From the NCBI GenBank assembly GCA_963731665.1, contig CAVSWP010000011.1, positions 186,001 through 250,000 of the forward strand: DNA of 64,000 nucleotides, in the 5' to 3' direction. Shown piece by piece: positions 59,174-64,000 of the stretch. Both the position numbers and the translations under genes were made by a program. The number at the start of each line of letters is the position of its first letter. Position 1 is the stretch's first letter. This DNA is from Chersky-840 sp035604715. GTDB taxonomy: Bacteria; Actinomycetota; Acidimicrobiia; Acidimicrobiales; UBA8190. The notes beneath the pieces were generated by a model. The model saw only the letters and a program-made list of their open reading frames with translations, was not told the DNA's origin and did not search any database.

Positions 59174-60042
59174 CAGGTGATGGGGTCGAGGGGGCGGGCC
59201 GGTCCGTAGGGACGGTCGCCGCGCAAGGTGACGCGATGGGCGATGCGCAGGGCGTCGCCGTAGTCGTCGAGCGCGTAGTGCAAGGTGGCCCGGTTGTCCC
59301 AGAAGGCCACCGCGCCGGCCTCCCAGCGGTAGCGGCAGCTGAACTCGGGGCGCTGGCAGTGGCGGTACAGCATGTCCAGCAGCGAGTCGCTCTCCACCTT
59401 GGACACTCCCTCGAGGAACCGGGTGAACTGGGAGTTGACGAACAGCCCGTTGCGCCCCGTCTCGGGATGGGTGCGGACCACGGGATGGGTGACGGGGTAG
59501 AGCTTGTCGTGGTGGTGGCCGTCCCACTCGTAACCGCCCCGGGCCTCGACGTCGGCGGCGAACCACGGGTCGTGGTGCCAGGCGATCAGCTGGTCGCACA
59601 GGGCCCGCACCGGTGGCCCCAGCGCGTCGTAGGCGGCCTGGAGGCTCACCCACATGGTGTCGCCCCCGACGGCGGGCGCCTCGCGCATGTGCAGGATCGA
59701 CCCCAACGGCGGGGTCTGGAGGAAGGTGACGTCGGTGTGCCACCACGAGGCGCGGTCCTCGCGTCCGTCGATGGGGAGCACCTCGGGGTTGCCCTCGAGC
59801 GACGGGATCACGGGGTGGGCCGGGGTGACCTCGCCGAACTGGCGGGCGAAGTCGGCCTGGACGTCGGGCGCGAGGTCCTGGCCGGGGAAGAACAGGACCA
59901 GGTGCCGGCACAGCGCGGCCCGCACCTCGGCCACCACGGCGTCGCCCAGGGGGCGACTGAGGTCCAGGCCGTGGACCTCGGCCCCGATCACGGGGGAGAT
60001 CGCCCTGATGTCCACACCGGTTACCAACGCCACGCCGTCCAT
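59173..60042 (-). CDS. TauD/TfdA-family Fe(II)/2-oxoglutarate dioxygenase
   Basis: A 289-residue dioxygenase. The iron-binding facial triad is visible: His-Thr-Asp at residues 102-104 ('WWHTDVTF') and a distal His at 269 ('RIAHRVTLRG'), with the 2-oxoglutarate-binding Arg at 274. Family members hydroxylate taurine, alkylsulfates, phenoxyacids and similar compounds, releasing the heteroatom group. It lies on the opposite strand inside the Liv-type transport locus, so it may act on the imported substrate. The ATG at 60042 starts just before the conserved N-terminus. Confidence 0.87.
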   Translation of the reverse strand: MDGVALVTGVDIRAISPVIGAEVHGLDLSRPLGDAVVAEVRAALCRHLVLFFPGQDLAPDVQADFARQFGEVTPAHPVIPSLEGNPEVLPIDGREDRASWWHTDVTFLQTPPLGSILHMREAPAVGGDTMWVSLQAAYDALGPPVRALCDQLIAWHHDPWFAADVEARGGYEWDGHHHDKLYPVTHPVVRTHPETGRNGLFVNSQFTRFLEGVSKVESDSLLDMLYRHCQRPEFSCRYRWEAGAVAFWDNRATLHYALDDYGDALRIAHRVTLRGDRPYGPARPLDPIT

Positions 60043-60196
60043 GGTGCCCCAGCGGCGCGACGCCCACAACCCCTGACGCCCGGCCGCCGACGCTTCGCTG
60101 CCCATCGCTCGGCTCCACGGGCCCGTGGCCTGCCGGGTCCTCGACCCCGGACCCGCATAACGTGTGGCCCACGTCGGAGGGGGAAGGCACGGGCGG

Positions 60197-61744
60197 ATGG
60201 CGGGATCGGGTCCTGGGGCAGCACTGACACGGTCGTGGCGGCGCTTCCGGCGCCGCCACCCCGGGGTCCAGGTCGTGACCCTGCTGGTGGTGATCGCCCT
60301 GGTGGGCGGGGTGGTGTACGCGTCGACGGGGACGTCGAAGAAGGGGGGCGCCGGGTCCAACAACGCCACGGGCTCCACCGCCGGCGGGTCGGGGGGCTCG
60401 TCGAGCGGGTTGGGTCTGGGGGGGCCGAGCGGCGTGGGCGTGGACCAGGCGTCGACGAGCACACGGGGGGTCACGTCGAACTCGATCAACGTGGCCTTCC
60501 CGGTGTCGAACCTGACCTCCCTGGCGTCGAACTTCGGCTTCGCCGGTGACTCGGAGTTCGGCGCCCAGAAGGCGGCCATCCACACCTTCGTGAACGCCAT
60601 CAACGACGCCGGGGGGATCAACGGGCGCAAGATCAATCCCATGATCGTCAACTTCGACCCCACCGACGAGGCTGGCATGCGGGCGCTGTGCAAGCAGTGG
60701 ACCGAGGGGAGCCCGCCCGTGTTCGCCGTGCTCGACGGGATCGGATCGTGGACGGGGGACAACGAGCTGTGCATCACCCAGGAAGGCCACACCCCGTTCA
60801 TCGGGCAGTGGACCACGGTGACCAACTGGACCCAGGAAGGGGCCCCCTACCTGTGGTGGACCGGGCCCGACCAGGCCCAGATCCTGGCCACGGTGGTGTC
60901 GTGGGGGATCAGCTCGGGCCTGCTCGGTGGGTCGTCGCGGGTGGGGGTGGTCGCCGGCGACCGCACCAGCGACCAGCTGGCGCTCAACCAGTACCTGTTG
61001 CCCGACCTGCGCCGGGCCGGGATCACCAACCCCCTGGTGGAGACCCTGCCCTCGAACCCCTCGGACACGGCGGCCAGCAACTCGGCCGCCCCCCTGGTGG
61101 TCCAGCGCCTCAAGGCGGCCGGGGTGAAGTCGGTGATCCCCCTCATCCCCTTCAACTCGTTCTTCCCGTTCCTGTCCCAGGAGAACGGCCAGAACTACTA
61201 CCCCAAGCTCCTGCTGTCGGACTACGAGTCCTCCATCGAGGTCACCCTGGGGCTCATCCCCATCCCCTACGAGAAGGGCCTCGACCACCAGGAGGGCGTC
61301 ACCGTGGAGACCCTGGGAGGGACCGACGCTCCCTCGAGCGTGGTGTCCGCCGGCGGCTACAACCCCGCCGTCCAGAGTTGCTACGACACCTGGAAGGCCC
61401 ACAACAAGCCGACCTCGTCGGTGTCGCCCTACATCGAGGAGCAGGGGCCCATCGTGGGGTGGTGCCAGGCCATCCGCCTGTTCGCCACCGCCGCGCTCAG
61501 CGCCGGGCCCAACCTCAACCGGCGGAGCTTCGTCCAGGCCATGTCCCGGATCCAGAACTTCTCGGGCACCTACTCCCCCACGTTGAGCTTCGGCCCCGAC
61601 AAGTTCTCGGGCCCCACCGAGTACCAGGTGGTGGAGCTCTACAACAACTCCCCCCCGTCACCGCTGTGCGTGCCGACCTACACGGGCAAGCCCCAGGGGA
61701 CCTGCTGGCACACGGTGCAGAGCTGGACCCCCCTTGCCAGCTGA
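60197..61744 (+). CDS. Membrane-anchored Liv-type substrate-binding protein
   Basis: A 515-residue periplasmic-binding-fold protein of the LivJ/K class ('FGAQKAAIHTFVNAINDAGGINGRKI', 'SRVGVVAGDRTSDQLALNQYL'). Instead of a lipobox it has an N-terminal uncleaved-looking helix ('VVTLLVVIALVGGVVYAS', residues about 25-42) followed by a Gly/Ser-rich tether. Two Cys pairs occur in the mature part. It supplies substrate to the LivHM/LivG/LivF permease encoded upstream. The following hydrolase gene overlaps its 3' end. Confidence 0.85.
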   Translation: MAGSGPGAALTRSWRRFRRRHPGVQVVTLLVVIALVGGVVYASTGTSKKGGAGSNNATGSTAGGSGGSSSGLGLGGPSGVGVDQASTSTRGVTSNSINVAFPVSNLTSLASNFGFAGDSEFGAQKAAIHTFVNAINDAGGINGRKINPMIVNFDPTDEAGMRALCKQWTEGSPPVFAVLDGIGSWTGDNELCITQEGHTPFIGQWTTVTNWTQEGAPYLWWTGPDQAQILATVVSWGISSGLLGGSSRVGVVAGDRTSDQLALNQYLLPDLRRAGITNPLVETLPSNPSDTAASNSAAPLVVQRLKAAGVKSVIPLIPFNSFFPFLSQENGQNYYPKLLLSDYESSIEVTLGLIPIPYEKGLDHQEGVTVETLGGTDAPSSVVSAGGYNPAVQSCYDTWKAHNKPTSSVSPYIEEQGPIVGWCQAIRLFATAALSAGPNLNRRSFVQAMSRIQNFSGTYSPTLSFGPDKFSGPTEYQVVELYNNSPPSPLCVPTYTGKPQGTCWHTVQSWTPLAS

Positions 61745-62861
61745 TCCGCCCCTGGTCCTGCCGGCGCCGGACCGCAACTATTCCCCGTGGTACTCGTGGA
61801 TGGTCCGCCTCGGCCAGACCCGCCACATCGATCCCCTGCCCCTCCCCGACCCCGGCGGCGCGGAGGGCGCCGGTGACGCCGGCGGCGCGGGTAGGACGGG
61901 TGACGCGAGTAGCTCCGAGTACGCCGCCGCGTTGGCCGAGTGGCGGGTGCGGTGTCGCCAGCGGTTGGTGACGCTGCTGGGGCCCATGCCGTCTCGGGCG
62001 CCGTTGCGGCTCGAGACGATCGAGTCGGTGGAGTGCGAGGACTACCGGCGCGACAAGGTGGTGTTCGACACCGAACAGACCATGTCGGTGCCCGCCTATC
62101 TGCTGGTGCCCCACGGCCGGGTGGCACCGGGCCCGGCGGTGCTCGCCGCCCACGGTCACGGGCCGGGCAAGGCCGAGGCGGTCGGGCTGGAGCGCACGGG
62201 GACGCCCAACGCCGACTACGCCCATCAGTTGGCGCGCCGCGGCTACGTGGTGCTCGCCCCCGACCTGCGCTGCTTCGGGGAGCGCCTCGACTGGAATCCC
62301 GACGACCACTACGCCTGCGACACCAACCTGGTCCATGCCGTGATGGCGGGCATCAACCCCTTGACCCAGAACCTGTGGGACCTGGGGCGCGCCCTCGACG
62401 TGCTGGAGACCCACCCCCTGGTGGACCCGGGCCGCATGGCCATGGTGGGCCTCTCCTACGGGGGCACGGTGACGCTGTTCCTGGCCGCCTGGGACGCCCG
62501 GGTGGCCGCCGCGGTGGTGAGCGGGTACTTCTCGTCGTGGGCCGAGGCGCACAAGATGCCGTGGAACATGTGCGGCTCCCAGGTGCTCCCGGGCATGCTG
62601 GGCCAGCTCGAGCACGTGGACCTGGGCGCGCTGATCTCGCCCCGGCCGCTGCTGGTGGAGTCGGGCACCCACGACGACCTGTTCCCCGCCGAGGTGGCCG
62701 CGGCCGAGATCGCCAAGCTGCGCGCCGTGTACGCGTCGGACGGGGTGCCCGAGCGCCTGGTCCATGACGTGTTCGAAGGCGTCCACGAGTGGCACGGGGT
62801 CGAGGCGTTCGCCTTCCTCGAGCGTTGGATCGGGCCTGGCGACGCCGCCGTGAGTCGGTGA
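61734..62861 (+). CDS. Alpha/beta hydrolase (dienelactone hydrolase/acetyl xylan esterase-like)
   Basis: A 375-residue hydrolase with nucleophile Ser in 'GLSYGG', Asp in 'GTHDDLFP' and His in 'EGVHEWHG'; 'AAHGHGPGK' supplies the oxyanion hole and 'YVVLAPDLRCFGER' is typical of the family. The TTG at 61734 overlaps the binding-protein gene by 11 nt; an ATG at 61800 is an alternative start. A Gly/Ala/Asp-rich insertion lies near residues 40-60. It probably cleaves an ester in the substrate handled by the neighbouring transporter. Confidence 0.82.
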   Translation: MPADPPLVLPAPDRNYSPWYSWMVRLGQTRHIDPLPLPDPGGAEGAGDAGGAGRTGDASSSEYAAALAEWRVRCRQRLVTLLGPMPSRAPLRLETIESVECEDYRRDKVVFDTEQTMSVPAYLLVPHGRVAPGPAVLAAHGHGPGKAEAVGLERTGTPNADYAHQLARRGYVVLAPDLRCFGERLDWNPDDHYACDTNLVHAVMAGINPLTQNLWDLGRALDVLETHPLVDPGRMAMVGLSYGGTVTLFLAAWDARVAAAVVSGYFSSWAEAHKMPWNMCGSQVLPGMLGQLEHVDLGALISPRPLLVESGTHDDLFPAEVAAAEIAKLRAVYASDGVPERLVHDVFEGVHEWHGVEAFAFLERWIGPGDAAVSR

Positions 62862-62876
62862 GGGTGGTGTCGTCGG

Positions 62877-62904
62877 CGGGTGGGGGCGCGGGTGCCCCCG
62901 CCCG
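62877..62904. terminator. Strong hairpin between convergent genes
   Basis: CGGGTGGGGGC (62877-62887) pairs with GCCCCCGCCCG (62894-62904), one T-G wobble, 6-nt loop. It sits between the stops of the hydrolase and the GH43-like gene; no U-tract. Confidence 0.5.
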
Positions 62905-63960
62905 TCAGCCGGGGACCTGCCAGTGGACCAGGTCGGTGCTGCGGGCGACGGCGATCTTGGCGTGACCCCATCCCCCGAAGTGGGTGAGCTCGTCGCTGCC
63001 GGAGTAGGTGAGGTAGTAGTAGCCGGTGCCGGCTTTGTCACCGGTGCCGGCGTCGTCACCGGTTCCCGTGTGGGCGTCGCAGAGGAACGCCGAGTTGGCG
63101 TGCTCGAAGCCGACGCTGGAGATGCCGGGGCCCGAGTCCCAGGACTGTGCGGGGACCACCAGCATGCGGGCGCCGGTCCAGTGCAACCACGAGTTGGGGT
63201 CGGCCGGGTTGCCCGTGCCCGACAGCGTGAAGATCCAGGGCTGGTCGAAGTTGTTGGAGGTGGCCACCAGATGCCACCGGCGCGCCACGAAGACGAACTC
63301 GAAGTTCTCGATGGTGCCCCCGTTGACGACGATGTCGGGGCGGCCCACGTACCTCCACGGGCCGGCGAGCGAGCCGCTGGGCGACCAGGCGATCTCGAAG
63401 TGCTGTGACCCCGATCCCGTGGTGGTGCCGTACTTGTAGCCCAGGATGAGCCCCCGCCCCGTCCACGCCAGCGCGGGGTCGATCATGCGGTCCCCGGGGG
63501 CGGGGTGGAGGCTGAGCGCCAGGGGCGCGGGCGTCGACCACCTCTCGAGGTCGGGAGAGGTCCGGTAGTAGAGCTTGGACTGGGCGCCCACCGCGACGTC
63601 GGGGTTCGAGTCGTAGGTGGCCACGAACACTCCCGCCGGGCTGCGCACGATGTCGGGCGACGCCACCCCGTCGACCCCGGCCTGGAGGGGCCAGGGGGCG
63701 GGCGCCGACCAGTGCAGCAGGTCGGGGCTCGTGGCCGTGGCGATGTTCCAGTCCTCGTCGCCCTTGGTGGGGACGTCGTTGGTGACGTAACTGAACAGCA
63801 TGTGCCACTGGCCCCCGGCCCACACCAGCGCCTGGTCCTTCACCCCCGCGTCGGGCTCGCTCAGGATCGGGTTGCGCAGCTGCGTCCACGCCACCTGTGG
63901 CGCGGGCCCGGGCCCCGTTCCAGGCACGACGCACTCGTGGTCGGCGCCCGTGGTCGACAT
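62905..63960 (-). CDS. GH43/GH62-like five-bladed propeller protein, possibly truncated at the 5' end
   Basis: At least 351 residues with the repeating 'A.S.DL.HW' elements of GH43/GH62-type glycoside hydrolase propellers ('NPILSEPDAGVKDQALVWAGGQWHMLFSYV', 'SPDIVRSPAGVFVATYDSN', 'MIDPALAWTGRGLILGYKYG'). Asp residues at the blade starts could be catalytic. It would bind or cleave arabinan-like polysaccharide outside the cell. No signal peptide is visible from the ATG at 63960, and the frame stays open to the window edge through a 9-bp repeat encoding Arg-Ala-Pro, so the true start may be outside. Confidence 0.65.
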   Translation of the reverse strand: MSTTGADHECVVPGTGPGPAPQVAWTQLRNPILSEPDAGVKDQALVWAGGQWHMLFSYVTNDVPTKGDEDWNIATATSPDLLHWSAPAPWPLQAGVDGVASPDIVRSPAGVFVATYDSNPDVAVGAQSKLYYRTSPDLERWSTPAPLALSLHPAPGDRMIDPALAWTGRGLILGYKYGTTTGSGSQHFEIAWSPSGSLAGPWRYVGRPDIVVNGGTIENFEFVFVARRWHLVATSNNFDQPWIFTLSGTGNPADPNSWLHWTGARMLVVPAQSWDSGPGISSVGFEHANSAFLCDAHTGTGDDAGTGDKAGTGYYYLTYSGSDELTHFGGWGHAKIAVARSTDLVHWQVPG

Positions 63961-63971
63961 CGGTGCCGCAC

Positions 63972-64000
63972 GGGGGGCACGGGGGGCACGGGGGGCACGG
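63972..64000. repeat. 9-bp tandem repeat at the window edge
   Basis: GGGGGGCAC is repeated three times (63972-63998) and continues to the edge. In the minus frame it would read Arg-Ala-Pro repeats leading into the GH43-like gene. Long G runs make this segment prone to sequencing error. Confidence 0.6.

Overview
The window is about 64 kb of high-GC actinobacterial chromosome. A WhiB regulator, F420-type enzymes (Ddn and luciferase-like families), a wax-ester/DGAT acyltransferase, many GTG/TTG starts and steroid-catabolism homologues all point to Actinomycetota. The secreted 'ADGGVFxFG' repeat protein and the abundance of FadD/SDR/LLM genes suggest a free-living Acidimicrobiia-like lineage; that placement is inference. 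No rRNA, tRNA, CRISPR array or complete insertion sequence was recognised.

Layout. 1-4.6 kb: 5'-truncated secreted lipase, a small membrane protein, a SigE-type sigma factor overlapping a membrane-anchored Ycf48-like propeller, a DUF1579-like protein and a lipoprotein. 4.7-14.3 kb: Ddn-type protein, WS/DGAT, a zinc-ribbon/RDD plus DUF2752 pair, then alcohol dehydrogenase and FadD3-like ligase, an IPT-domain lipoprotein, IpdF-like reductase and FadE30-like dehydrogenase (steroid C/D-ring genes), and msrB. 14.3-15.3 kb: two small proteins and an SSB. 15.4-26.5 kb: a Tad/Flp pilus locus on the minus strand (secreted protein, CpaB, CpaE, TadA, TadB, TadC, Flp pilin, two TadE, TadG-like, and a LysM-BTAD membrane protein), interrupted by an oppositely oriented hicAB module. 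26.8-28.6 kb: SRAP, YjbR-like and mazEF. 28.6-36 kb: KSI-like/LLM/SDR operon, WhiB, then a MaoC and two acyl-CoA synthetases. 36-41.2 kb: two tandem PAS-rich hybrid histidine kinases. 41.4-44 kb: thioesterase, crotonase and a second thioesterase. 44-47.5 kb: repeat propeller and a FadA5-like thiolase. 47.6-53.6 kb: GH4 glycosidase, HIBADH-type reductase, DhnA-like aldolase, FGGY kinase and LarA-family racemase. 53.7-62.9 kb: an unusual transport locus (MFS fused to a LivF ATPase, fused LivH-LivM permease, LivG, anchored substrate-binding protein) with a TauD dioxygenase and an alpha/beta hydrolase. The window ends in a GH43-like propeller.

How it fits together. FadA5-, FadE30-, IpdF- and FadD3-like proteins plus a perfect KstR-type palindrome (47591-47604) upstream of the thiolase indicate sterol side-chain and ring C/D catabolism. 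The 47.6-53.6 kb operon looks like an uncharacterised sugar or sugar-acid pathway, and the MFS-LivF system next to it is the most unusual machinery here.

Quality note. Three otherwise intact genes (hicA, the thiolase, LivHM) each carry a single-base indel at or near a short G/C run. This pattern suits sequence error better than decay, but cannot be resolved from the sequence alone.
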